NCBI RefSeq assembly: GCF_019578655.1
Contig: NC_063257.1
Location: 11,780,001 to 11,844,000 of the forward strand
Direction of reading: 5' to 3'
Origin: Ricinus communis
Lineage: Eukaryota; Streptophyta; Magnoliopsida; Malpighiales; Euphorbiaceae
DNA: 64,000 bases
A model generated the notes under the pieces. The model did not search any database. It was not told where the DNA came from and saw only the letters and a program-made list of their open reading frames with translations. Numbering within the stretch: position 1 is the stretch's first letter; every line of letters begins with the position of its first letter. The position numbers were made by a program, and so were the translations under genes. This document shows positions 25,001-37,463 of this stretch, one piece after another.

Positions 25001-28000
25001 CATTTTTGCTCTCAGGTATTAATTAGTTTTTTAATATTATTCTTTTTATGTTAATTATTATCACATGATTTGTTTGGTAAAATTTAGTGATTGTTTTGAT
25101 TGGAACGTATAAAAACTATAATTCAAATTTGTTGTGCAGATAAAATATAGAAAAAAAAAATTTATGTTACTATTTTAATGAGACTTATCATATATAAGTG
25201 CAAGAAAATAAATTTCAACATTGGACCTCCATGGCCACGTTAGCACTAGGAGAATCCCTCTAAATTTTGCCGAAGAAAATTAATTTAATTTAGCTTCTTC
25301 ATTAAAAAGCAAAAAAAAGAAGAGAAGAAAGTGGATTGTATAATGCTGTTTTGAATAAATAAAATAAAAAATAGGCTATTTTAGGGATTAATATTTCATA
25401 AAAATCATGGGATTAGTAATTCCATTAGAGATGACTTACTAAAGACACCCGGGGTTTTGGGGGGGGGGGGGGGGGGGGGGGGGCGGGATTAGACTGATCT
25501 TATGGGTTAGCTTAGTCCAACCTCTATCATATGTACCAAATTTAGTGTTATGTACTAATATTATGGCGTAGTTAAGCAAACCCGTGAACCAAACAGGCTG
25601 CCAGCGTTTTACTTTAAGTACTCTTTTCTTCTTCTTCTTCCTTTTTTTTTTTTTTTTTTTTTACATCAATCATAAAGCTCCATCCCCATTTCTCAATATT
25701 CAACTTGGCTTTAGGTTTGGCATCGAAGGACATTTCAACAGTCTGGGCTTTTTGCTGCTCGTGTTGATTTGCAAGGTTCTACACCAGTGAGTATATCTTG
25801 CTGTAGAAAAGGAGGTTTCATTCCCAGATAATTATTATCAACTAAAACATATGATTCACATCTAATTATTGGCTTCCATGCAGGGACTTCATGCACTTTT
25901 TACGGGAGAAGATGATACTTGGGAAGCTTGGCTTAATGTTGATGCTTCTGGTTTTTCTAGCATTATTACCTTAAGTGGAAATGGGATTAAGTTAAGGCGT
26001 GGTTACTCTGCATCTCAGTCAACAAAACCAACCCAGGTTTCGTTCACTCCTCCTTGTTTCATTTTAGCAGAAGGCAGGTTTCCTTGCATTTATTGTTCAC
26101 AAAAATGGCATGCATGATTGGCAGGAAACATGGTGTAAAGGAGATCCAAATTTGATTTGCTTCTGATAGAGATGTTTAGTTCGATCCTATTGAATTCTAT
26201 TTTAGTGTATATCATATTAAACATGAAATTGTTTGCAAATAAATATAATGAGCGCTCATTTGCAAATATAATGAAGATAGAGTATAACTGTCAGTCCTGT
26301 TAATATTTAATAGCCATGTTCTTTTATTTAGGATGAACTTCGACAGCGAAAGGAAGAAGAAATGGATGATTACTGTTCACAGGTGTGCACTATTTGATTC
26401 CGCTTGCTGTATTAATTCAAGCTAGTTTTCAGTATACGACTACTATGTCATGTATGTATGACCTTTTCTTGTACATTCTCTTGTGAGATGTTGTAGCATT
26501 TAAATTTTAACTTCATCTTTCTGCTATCATCTGACTATAGATGCAAGTCACAACACACAAGGACTGGCAGAATGACTGCATTTTGTAAAATTTTTGTCTA
26601 GGACATCAAAAGAGTTTCTTTTTGATGGGAGTCAAAGAACTCCTTTGGCTCTATGTGATGTAGATTTTCGATTGTTTGAATAACCTGTTACACTAAACTA
26701 CATGATTTCCAAGGATAGGAGTGAATTTTTATTGCTGGAGCACTTGTTAATTGTGCTCTGATGCTCTTTCACTGTTTCAAAACAGAGCGACTCTTGTAGG
26801 ACAGGTTACGCTGATACTATTTATCATTTGTAAATGAGTGTTTCCCATTGCTTGATTGTAATCTTCTAATAAGGTGGCTAATTGTCTTTTACTTATGTTT
26901 TGAATTGAGATGAAAAAAAAAATAAATTCTTGATGGAATTTTATTTTCCCTTTTCATAATTGACCTAAATTTAATCTAGTGTCCATTTATTCATATTTGC
27001 CATCTTCCTTCTTTTCCTCTTTTTCTTTCTATACTTTTGTGGAATTAACAGCTTTCTTAGTTTGCCCCCATAACCTGTTCTCTCGTCTAATGATACTTGT
27101 AGTACGGGTTGCACTGATAACATTTTCATGTGGAAATGATTGTTTTCCTGTTGCTTGATTATAGTCCTCTAAGTACTGTGGCTAATTGTTTTTGAATGTT
27201 CTCATGTTTGAGTTAAGATGGAAAAACACTATATATATACATGTTTCTTTCTATCATTTATTATGGACCTAATTTAAACTGGTGTCCATTTGTTCATATT
27301 CGCCAACTTTCTTCTGCTCTTTTCCCTTCTATATTTTTGTTGAATTAACAGCTTTCCTAGTGTGCACCCCATAACCAGTTCTTTCTTTTGATACTGTATT
27401 ACTTCAGTTATTAACTTTGTTGATCAGATGTGGTATAATCCTGTATTTGTGGTCTAGGTTCCTGTTCGACATGTTGTCTTTATGGTTCACGGTATTGGTC
27501 AAAGGTTGGAAAAATCTAATTTGGTTGATGACGTTGGCAATTTTCGCCATATAACAGCAAGTCTTGCTGAGCGACACCTTACTGCACACCAGCGTGATGC
27601 TCAGCGAGTCCTTTATATCCCATGCCAGGTAAACAAAATACTATTCTTCCCACTTATAAAACCCCTTCTGTAGATAACTTAATACAATCACAGCTAAGCT
27701 AAATATTGAATACTGTAGTTTAAATAGTTTTACATGCTCCAACTGGATCATTTCATAAATTCATTATTTCTCACGTGTGTAGACTTGTTTAGGCAGATTA
27801 ACATAATGAACATCTTGAGAAGGAAACTAGGGAATATGTTGTGGGTTAATATACTTATTCTGTTTATTCTCGTGGTCAGCTGTTCTGTGGGTTGACTCCA
27901 TTGTGATACAAATATGCAAAAAACTTAACATGTTAGCATGCGGTTTTCATGAAGTTAGTCTTTGTCTTTGGATGAATGGTTAGTCTTTGTCTTTGGATGA

Positions 28001-31000
28001 ATAGTTGCTGGTTGCAGTTTACTTTCTGCTAGTCTGGCAAAATTCAGGATAGACTAAGGACTTTTTTATTTAATTTTGTTCTTGATTTGTTTGGATCCTT
28101 TTCTTTTCGAATTTTACAACCTTTTGCCTTTTCTTGTTTTAATATCTTATTCAATTCTTTTCATTTCTTTTATTCCTATTTGCTTCTTTGTATCGTTTGT
28201 TTCTGTTTTCCTTCTTTCTTGTACTTGGTATTGGCATGCTAAATTACTTACTGCCCTGCTTTCCTATTTCAGTGGAGAAAGGGCTTGAAACTTAGTGGTG
28301 AAACTGCAGTTGAAAAGATTACTTTAGATGGTGTTCGTGGTTTACGTGTCATGCTGAGTGCAACAGTACATGATGTATTGTACTACATGAGCCCCATCTA
28401 TTGTCAAGATATTATTAATTCGGTGTGTACTTGATCTCAGAATCTTATGTTTTCCTTTTTGTTGTTCATTGTCCCCTGAAGGCTGTTTGAATCTTCTAAA
28501 ATTCTGTTTGGGTTTGGTTACCTGATGGAGATGCCATGGCATTTTCATCTTGTGTACCTGCAAGGGCAGTTATCTATATTTTGCATGCTACATTGGTTCA
28601 ATGTAATTTTTGAAAATAAAAAAATTTTCTGCTAATGATTCTACTTGTTTATTGTTATTAGTCCACAATATAGTTGATGATGAGAATGTAATGTAGTGTT
28701 CTGACATCCATATATTGGCTGTTGATGCATGTAGATGTCAAAGCTATGTTTTTATTTACTAGGGGCCTAGCTCTTATTATTCACAGATTCTAGTAGTTTC
28801 TAGTGGACAAAATTTTTGGTGAAGGTATCTTCTGCAACAGGTGGTATAGCATTGCTTTGTCTATTTCAAAATCATTTTTTGTCCCAAATATCTGATTTCA
28901 TTTCAAATTGTTCTGTAAGTAGGTGTATATGATAAGATATGCTGTTACTGCAGTATTTGTTTTCTGAATTTGTCTACTTAGCTTGCAAGAGAGGGGTTGG
29001 GGGGTTGGGTTATAGTTAATGGCTTAAAGCTATTTAGATTGGGGTTAGAAATTGATTGAAGGATATTTACATCTGCTGCAGGTGTCAAACCAATTGAATA
29101 GGTTATATTTGAAGTTTCTGAAGCGCAATTCTGGTTATGATGGAAAGGTATGTGGCTTATTACCCATATGTTGTGTTTCTTCATCCCAGTTAATTTCCCT
29201 GGATGGTCTAAAGTATTTGCTATTATCTATTTTAGGTTTCTATATATGGTCATTCTTTGGGAAGTGTCCTCTCGTATGACATTCTCTGCCATCAGGAGAA
29301 TCTGTCCTCTCCATTTCCAATGGAATGGATGTATAAGGAGCATGATATGAGTGATGAATCTAGTATAGATATGAAAAACCAATCTTCTCTATGCGGCACT
29401 TCTAACAATTTGGAGGGCAACAACTCCAGTGTTAATGAAGCAACGGAAAAAGTGGATCCTGTTGATGTGTTGCATGATCAATCAACTATGTTATGTCCAG
29501 ATAGACATGCTGAGGATTTTTCCACATTTTCGAATTCATTTCTATCAGATTTAACATACCTGCCTCCGCCTACTGTGGACCTTAATCAAAATGGTGGCAA
29601 GAAAAGCGACGATGACCTGGGTAATGATTCCAACAATATTGACAACAAAATCAATGGTTTGGAGGAAATGATTGCAAAAGATGAAGACAATGATGACTCT
29701 GGCAATAAGGATAAAGCAATTAAATTGCTAAAGAACGAGGTCTGCAGATGCATGTCTTTCTTTTCTGTAAAATCTAGTTATACAAGCTGTCATTACATGA
29801 AATTGGGTTTATGTTTCAGATTGATTCACTAAAAGCTAAAATAGCAGAATTGGAATCACAAGGTGCTGGTAGAGAAAATACAGAGGCAGTTGCAACCACT
29901 CCAAAGCAACTTGTATCTGGGAAGCTGTCAGCAGGGTTAGGCGACGATGCTCCAAAGAGTTACACACCTTATATTAAGTACACGAAACTTGAATTCAAGG
30001 TATATACAAAAATGTTGTTGTTTTCTTTCTTTTTTCTTTTCTTTTTTTATAAAAAAACAATTTTCTTTTTACTTTGGGAATGTGATTTCTAGTACTGTCT
30101 ATAAGTATTTGAAATTCAAATATAATTTTATATTAAAGAAAATGAAAAGGGGGGCATGTTGTAAATGTTCTGGATCTAGATCTGTAATAGAATTCCTGTT
30201 TCAATTGTTGATGGATATGCCATTTATTTGGATGAAATTCTTGTACATTAGGTCGATACATTCTTCGCTGTTGGATCACCTCTTGGAGTCTTCCTTGCAC
30301 TTCGTAATATTCGTATTGGAATTGGTAATCTCAGATGCCTAATGCACTGTTATATTGGCTCCTGAGTAATTTTTAAGCGTTTTAACGCTGCATTTGAGGA
30401 ATTTTTTTCTTTCTATACTTGTATGTTTGCTTCACATGATCAGTCAATCGGAATATGATGGTACAGCTTTCTTATCCATTTTGAATTTTTAACAATGGTT
30501 TCATCAAATCAAATCTCTTACTTTTTAGGAGAGTGAAACAATGACCAACAGTGAAGTTAAGTAGTTTATTGCCATGGGGTTAGTGGCCTAGTAGTTAGGT
30601 GCTTGCCTTGTATTCTAGGACATAACAGGTTCAAATCCATTTACTGGCATTGTTTCACATAGTGCTTTGAATTGTGCCTGAAAACTCTTTGAAGATTCTT
30701 TGTAAGAGTACCTATTCATTTTCAATAATGGAAGTTTCAAATCTATACGTTATTTGGTCAGTATCAATTTTAAGTTTTTCTATAATATTTGTGAATTAGA
30801 AAAACTATTCCATATCATATGCTTATTGTAGTTGAAATGTAACTTTGCAGCAAGTCCATCTAGCTTCTATGATTTTATTTCACTTTACTTTTTGATAGCA
30901 GAAGAAAGGGTTATTGGGAATGAGGACGGAGTTGGATGCAAATAGAAGGAAAAGAGCTTGCTTCTGTGGAAAATAACTATTAAATATAAAGGGTGAACCA

Positions 31001-34000
31001 TTTCACATTTGATCATCATAACCCTCTTAGAGCTCCTGAAGTAGAATCCAAGGAGATGCCAAAATCACTATCCTACTTTTTGGAGTAAGTGTGTAGATCA
31101 ACCACTTAGATGGACCTGACTATGAATGTTTCTTCACTCACAATCCAAAAGAGAGGAAAAAGAATAACTCCTGACGCTGGAACCTCTTGGCCTTGGGAAA
31201 GTGGCTTGGAAATGTGACATTAAGATAGTCAAATTTCTTCTCGTGGTCTCCAAGTCTGTTTTTCCATGTACATAGGAAAGAGAATTTGCATCCTTTGGGA
31301 GTTGGGATTGGAACATTACATTTTCATGAGAATGTAATTTCTTTCACAATGTTACATCGGACTAGTTTTTAGTGTGAACACAATGACCTTGTAGACATTT
31401 TCATTGACTGGAAGGATTCCATTTCAACTAATAATCAAGTATTAAGTTAACCTTTTTAACTTGTATTGAATACATTCATATAAACAAGTAAATGCTCCTT
31501 AAATCTATAATTTTATTTAGTTTAATGAGTATCGCATATTTAGTTCCTTAAATTCAATAATGAATTATGTGGTTATTGTTATCATTATTATTGATCATTG
31601 TGATTAATATGAATATTGATATCGATGGTACTATTCTGATCTTAACTTGCCTTCCATGAAGCTAACAAAACAGAGTAAAGTCAGCAAGCAATCTTACATT
31701 CCTGAGTTACTTATCTTGAAGGATTTTACTTCTATAGAAAAGTGATTGCAGTTGGAGTTTTAAAAAATCCCCAAGAAATAGTGCCTGAATGTTGGGAATG
31801 CGAACATTAGATAACTGACAGAAAGAGAATAATTATTTGTATAAGCTCTTAAGAAAGGACTGTACCAACTCTCATGCTTTGTATAATCAAGGAAGATGTC
31901 CATCACCAATTTCATACTTTGCTATGTGAGAAAAGAACACTTCTGTTATTTCTATAATATGACTTTTTTTCCTTGCTTGAGGTCTTGAGCCTTATCGTTA
32001 ATCTTGTTCTTGCATCTGAATATGCCAAATCTATTTTTTAATTTTTAATTTTTAATTTGTTACCTATTTCAGGCAAAGGGCAAGACTATTGGGCAGAGGA
32101 AAATATTAATGAAGAGATGCCGGCTTGTCGTCAAATGTTCAACATTTTTCATCCATTTGATCCTGTTGCATATAGGTTTGCCTCATATTAATGTTAATTA
32201 GGCTCTCCTGTTTTACTATGAATACGTTGATTTTTTAGAGTTCCACTAGGCATGGTGCACCTAGAGCATAGCTGAACTTTTAATATGATTATCTCACCTA
32301 AGCTGGCAGCAGTGTAGATTTTCTCCTCCCTTCTCTCTTTCCTTACCATAGACAAACCTACTTTTGTGCATATCTACTTGTATGGTTCGGTGACATATTG
32401 GCGGGTGCTTTGTGTATGTTCTGTTTTCTTGATGTGGCAGTATATTCTCAATTTGGAACGTATTACACCTATTTTGGATTTTCATACAGAGTAGAACCGC
32501 TTGTCTGCAAAGAATACATCGATAAACGTCCAGTTATTATTCCTTACCACAAAGGTGGAAAGAGGTTGCATATTGGGTTTCAGGTAAGGGTTTCTTTAGT
32601 GAGGTAATAATTATGGATTAATTGGCCTTCTCCTTCCCTTGTTCATACTCTCAGTCTCCCTCCCTCTCTTTAGTCAGGTGATAAATATGCTCATACTATA
32701 TTCTCCAGGAATTTACTGAAGATTTATCTGCTCGTTCTCAGGCAATGATTGATCGCCTAAATTTTGTAAAGGCAAGTTCTATTGGATTTACCAATTTTAA
32801 TTGTTTCAAACTTTTTTTATACATGAACTAGCCAAAATGGCTTGACGATTTTGCAATTTCCTATGTACATATGATGCATATGGTATTTCTAAACCTGGAG
32901 AATGGAGAAATAAGATGTTAATGCTCGGTGGAGGCATTAATACGCTCTTGCTCTGTTAGACTTGACATATTAATCGGCTCCTTATTTATAAATCCATGGT
33001 GGAGTCCCTGATTTGTTTATGTTTCACAAGGAATTTAAGTTACCTACCTATGTACTTCAAGTTTGTATTTGGTTTCTGTTCATGTTTGAGAGCGTGTAGT
33101 TTTAAAATTAATTGCCTTATAAACAGGTTAAAGTACTTACAGTTTGCCAGTCAAGAAGTATGGATCACCTAGAAGGTAAAAGAAAATTTCACTCCTTGTG
33201 CTTGTCACTTCTCTTTCAGTTTCATTGTACTCCTTGTCTTTTGTTCTTTCCGCTGTTTATCACCTTACTCCCCCGCCAACCAACAACCCCCTCTCCCAAA
33301 AAGAAAAAAAAAAAAAAACCGAATTTGAAATTTTTTAGTTCAATTAGATTTGTGGACGTTCAATTAGGACTATTTATTATGTATCAGAGGAAGCAGAAAA
33401 TGCCCAAGACAAAGAAGAGAGGACATATGGCTCCCTAATGATAGAGAGATTAACTGGAAGTGAAGGAGGACGGATTGACCACACGCTTCAGGTATGTTTT
33501 AGATTTCATGCCAGTATCTAAATCATAGGATTGTGTTCTGTCCATTATTACTTTGTATGTAAATGGAATTTTTTTTTGATATCTATGCTTCTTGCAATTG
33601 GTTGATGCATAATTGTTGTCCATCCCTCCTCAGAAACATAGGACATAACTATTGTCCACTCAAATTTTATAATTTGTACTGGTCTTTTTTGGAATACAAG
33701 CATTACTTGAATGGCATCCCTTGAATAGATACCATAGCTCAAAATGAAACTAAAGGAGAAGGCAAACTGGTTTTTGTTTTCATCTTGCTGTGGGGTGGGG
33801 TCCTGTTTCCCTTGCAGCAATCTTCTTCAATAGTTTTCTTTTTGCATAGGACCTTTAATTTTTATTATTCTATTGGATATTTCTGGGATGGCTATCTAGT
33901 GTTTTTTCCCCACCAGATATACAATTCATATCTATGTTTTTCCTTTCACCAGGTAGTAGGTTTTGAAGATGCGTTAGATAATCTTTCTCGATATGAGAAT

Positions 34001-34514
34001 GTGATTGGTTCAAAGCCATAGATGGAATCTGAACCCCAGCTTATTGGAATTGCTACAAGAAATGAGAATAATTGTTGAATTTTAATGGTAGTTGGTTTGT
34101 AATGTCTTTTTTATGGATTTTGAAGCCATTATCAGTAACAAGATCAGGAAAAACAAACAAATAATTTATGCATTATTGTGTTGTTCCTGGTAACATGGTT
34201 TAGAAGGAGGAAAGGTGGCTCATCCGTACTAGGTTGGATTCCAAGTTGAGTTGATCTGCCACTAACTGGATTTAAGAGAACTTTGGTGATCGAATGCTGT
34301 TCTATTTAATACTTGTAGCAAAAAATAGATTGTGGTAACTAGTATAATTTCAGTGACCCCAAGGTGAGGGTGCCTGTTAGGGTTTAAAGTTTGAACAATG
34401 GCATTAGTTGCTGTCAGTGTAGTGGTTTTGGATCATATCAAACTATATTCACTGGTGCTTGCATATATATATATATATGCACACACATATATATATATAT
34501 ATATAAATATATAT

Positions 34515-34550
<36 letters not shown>

Positions 34551-37463
34551 CTGTCACATGCATGCTTGTGTATGCATGTGTGTGCATACACACGTAACAA
34601 ACAAGACCAATCAATCTAAAGGAACGTTGCAACTAGACATGCATTATAACCTTGGCAGTAATGGCAACTTCATCTTGGAGATATAGCAACTTGTAGCTAT
34701 TTAATTAAAACAATAAAAGCAGAAAATGAACTTTGAGAAACCTAATAAAAATCTTATTGTTCGAACCCTTCTTTGGATTAGGCTTCGGAAATTGAGCAAA
34801 TCCTTAAGAAATTAAGTGAAATTGGATGTTCTTTTTTTCTTCTGAATTAACTTCTAGTGTGTTTGAAACAACGAAAGGGAGGAAACATCTTTTTGGGGTA
34901 GGGTAGTTGTGAAAGAGGGTTGAAATGTATTAGAAAACGAAGTATCTATATAGGTTTAATAAATTACATTCTTCATGTATGTGAAATATGGTCCTCATTC
35001 AGTGGATTCGTATCACCCCTTATTGGCATGTATATTTGCATATAGTACTTATTTGCCAATGTTTTGAACCCTGTTGCCAGCACAAGTCAGTTTCTGATGT
35101 GGGAACTGCAAAGTGCTGATACCATTTCCCAAATGGTTTTTGGAACAGTAACAGACTCTGATTGAAAATTTATCCTAAGACTGGGATATTTTGTCGTCCC
35201 ATCTAATAGTTTGTCTGGTTGTCTTACAGAAACAGACCTTAGTTCTCCTATAATTACCAATTGTAGCTCATACTGCTGATTTCACTCTAATGCAATTGCT
35301 CTATTCACTGTGCAGGATAAGACATTCGAACATCCATACCTACAAGCCATTGGATCACATACGTAAGTGCTTCATCTGGTTACAATACGTAATATGGGTT
35401 TTATGCTTTTGGTTAATGTGAATGTTATTTCCCTGATGAAGTTCTTAATGCATGTTTAAGACTTGGAATAAAAAGGTGGGACATAGGGTAATTTTAAGGA
35501 TTTATATTTTTCTTGAGAAACTGTGTAACTAACGATTCTGCTTGGTTTTTTATTTAAGCACTTTTGACGTTTGTCAGGCAATTTTTTTATCTAGGGGGAG
35601 AGATTTTTCCTATTAGACAACGTAATGGACTGGCCTGAAAGATTAGATTACTCTTCATAAATACCCATACCTATATAATCTAGTTATTTTCTTATAGGAA
35701 TCTTTAGATATTTTTTGATAAATAGGTCCTTCCCTACACTGACCAATTTTATGCCATCTTATTATACTTCTTTGTTCTTTGCAAGCTGAACCTTTTCATA
35801 CTAAATACAGTGCTTGTAAATTTTACCAACCCACTTTCGTATATGAGCATAAAGTTGAAAACCTACATACCTCTACATATAAATTTTTGGTGGAAGAGGA
35901 GCTATGGCCTGCCTTATGACATAATATTAGAAGCGCTTGTTTCATTTAGATTAATGTGATTAACATACTAATTGAGCTTGACTTGGATATAATTGATTTA
36001 ACTTTAAGGGATTCTTATTTGTCGTACTTGGCCTTGATTCTTCCGAGTAATCCGTACCCTATTCCTATCAATAATCATAAAATATAAAAAGTTTTTATTG
36101 TTTTAGTTTTGAATTTAAACATGATTGACCTCAATTTCAGACTTGAACTAGTGCTGTTCCCCTTGTGTACTCATCCTGCAGAAGTATGTATATTACTTTA
36201 ATATTGAGAGGCTAGCCATAGCATAAATATGCAATTAGGCTCACTAGCTACTAGAGCTGGATATTACAATATCTTAACTTGATAATTGTTAGTCAAGCGT
36301 GAATCCTCAACTTGTTTGAAGTTGAGTTAAATTAGAATGTTTTGCTGATTGAGCCCAATGGCTTGACTTGTTTGCAGTTTACACCTTTTGTTTCTACTTG
36401 GGCTCTTACCAATAAGGACACTCCTATGAATTAATTTTTAGTCTCATAGCCATTGAACCTGCTCCTTTTGTGTGAAATCTTGACAGAGATGGGTTCTCAT
36501 TGGAATGAGAAAATTCAGTTTGTATTCCCCTTCATTTCTCTCTTGCCTCTCTTGCATGGTTCTCCCAAAATCTCCGCCTCCTCTACCACCTCTCTCTTCT
36601 CATCTGGCCCCTCTCTCTTAGTCTGTCTTCCTACCTTCTTATTTAAAATCATTTCTGGAAAGTGAGAAAAAAATTAAATAAAAGAATGAAAATTGAAACA
36701 ATGAGAAAGGCAGAGGGAGACTGAAATTTGGGAGATAAGAGAGAGCGATTAAGTGAGAAGAGTCCTAAAAGTTCATTTATCATGATAAAGAATTTGAATT
36801 TTCTTTGTTCCAAAGGTAAAGAATTTGATTACAGCAATGCTCAATGGGTTTTGTATATGGATTTTGAAGAAGTATTGGTGAAAATTGACAAATTACTTCA
36901 ATTTGTTTTTACTGAAATATAGATGATTTTTATAATGAATTTGATGATAAATTTGTAGTGCTATAGACAAATTTATGGTGATGATGAAGATGAATTTGCA
37001 TCTATAGATGGTATTTTTTGGTTTACGGTGAAGAGAGAGGGGGAGGGACAGATTAGGCCTTTATTGAGGAATCATATTATCATCAATATCAACATTTAAG
37101 CTGGTTGTTTCTGTTAAATCTCTCTAGAGTGTAATCCTTTCCGTTTGTAAGCTATTACTAATTGCTGCATTTTATTGGAGCAAAGAAAAGTATGTTCCTT
37201 TAATTGGAGAATATTTGGTGTACAGAAACTACTGGAGGGATCTCGACACTGCTCTTTTCATTTTGAAACACTTGTACAAGGATATACCTGAAGAAGCCAA
37301 CTTGCTTGATGAATCTAGTGGACAAAACTCAAAAGATGAGAGTAGTACCACAGGATGGTCTGATCAAAGGGAGACCAAAGAGGAGGAGCTTCCTCTGACA
37401 TTCTCCGACAGAATGATGATTAGAAACTTTTCAAGGAAAGCTAAGAAATTTATGAAGACTTGA
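22015..37463 (+). CDS. SGR2: DDHD-domain phospholipase A1, SGR2 type (20 exons)
   Basis: Exons: 22015-22219, 22682-22782, 23085-23279, 24368-24523, 25715-25786, 25884-26036, 26332-26382, 27458-27628, 28273-28422, 29082-29147, 29236-29739, 29820-29999, 30252-30324, 32073-32175, 32490-32583, 32709-32771, 33127-33175, 33388-33491, 35316-35362, 37226-37463. They join in frame to 924 residues, near the length of Arabidopsis SGR2. Family features: N-terminal LKNTPSNIARLEDVIE and RSPSDGSDVRWYFCKVPLAE; HGIGQRLE at the start of the lipase fold; GHSLGS with the likely catalytic Ser447; an acidic, low-complexity insert (about 470-610) ending in a short coiled coil; and the DDHD domain from FAVGSPLGVFL (about 670) to NYWRDLDTALFILKHLY (about 860). 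SGR2-type enzymes are phosphatidic-acid-preferring phospholipase A1; in Arabidopsis the protein is at vacuolar membranes and needed for shoot gravitropism. A second ATG follows at 22018. No break was found. The exon 16 donor is ambiguous (GC at 32772 or GT at 32766). Confidence 0.93.
24687..25600. mobile_element. MITE-like element in intron 4 of the SGR2-type gene
   Basis: The ends form an imperfect inverted repeat: CAGTCCGCTTGGTTCATG on the left and, read from the other strand, CAGCCTGTTTGGTTCACG on the right. Further matches lie inside (GGCTTAGTTAAG against the reverse of CTTAACTACGCC). TTTGGTTCA-type termini are common in plant hAT and PIF/Harbinger MITEs. No clear target duplication was seen, so the superfamily is open. 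There is no coding sequence. Confidence 0.6.
25459..25483. repeat. Run of 25 G residues
   Basis: An unbroken G25 tract lies within the MITE-like element, preceded by GGGGTTTT and followed by CGGG. The length may be unreliable, because such runs are hard to sequence. Confidence 0.8.
26790..27395. repeat. Tandem duplication of about 300 bp in intron 7
   Basis: Two diverged copies follow each other. Matching landmarks are TTGCTTGATT with GTGGCTAATTG, then TGGTGTCCATTT or AGTGTCCATTT, then GAATTAACAGCTTTC at 27042 and 27342, then CCCATAACC. The period is 300 bp. Both copies carry CTTTC-rich stretches and neither shows coding sequence. Confidence 0.8.
27954..28002. repeat. 25-bp tandem pair in intron 8
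   Basis: GTTAGTCTTTGTCTTTGGAT followed by GAATG occurs twice back to back without mismatches up to the last base. Confidence 0.85.
30573..30745 (+). mobile_element. tRNA-derived SINE in intron 13
   Basis: The head looks like a tRNA gene with RNA polymerase III boxes: an A-box-like TAGTGGCCTAGTAG (30581-30594) and a perfect B box GGTTCAAATCC (30628-30638), about 35 bases apart. A non-tRNA body follows (to about 30,745). I could not define the tail or target duplication. A true tRNA gene is unlikely, as the acceptor stem does not pair. It sits in sense orientation with the host gene. Confidence 0.65.
33953..34021 (+). other. Possible alternative terminal exon of the SGR2-type gene
   Basis: After a pyrimidine tract and CACCAG there are 22 codons ending TAG. 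Exon 18 ends in phase 0, so joining it here keeps the frame and gives a different short C-terminus (VVGFEDALDNLSRYENVIGS), which would remove the final part of the DDHD domain. The codons look protein-like, but no donor or clear poly(A) signal was proven. It could also be a chance open stretch in a long intron. Confidence 0.35.
34463..34550. repeat. TA-rich microsatellite with CA interruptions in intron 18
   Basis: The stretch is made of (TA)n with short CACACA and ATAC interruptions. The open frames that cross it are artefacts of the repeat. Confidence 0.9.

Noticed and set aside
30573..30650. Functional tRNA gene
   Set aside because: The internal boxes are good but the acceptor and anticodon stems do not pair; a SINE explains it better.
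33112..33438. Single open frame of 108 residues
   Set aside because: It runs through exon 17, an intron with a poly-A stretch and exon 18 in the wrong frame; the spliced SGR2 model explains the real coding parts.
34391..34632. Open frames with Tyr-Ile repeats
   Set aside because: They are translations of the TA/CA microsatellite.
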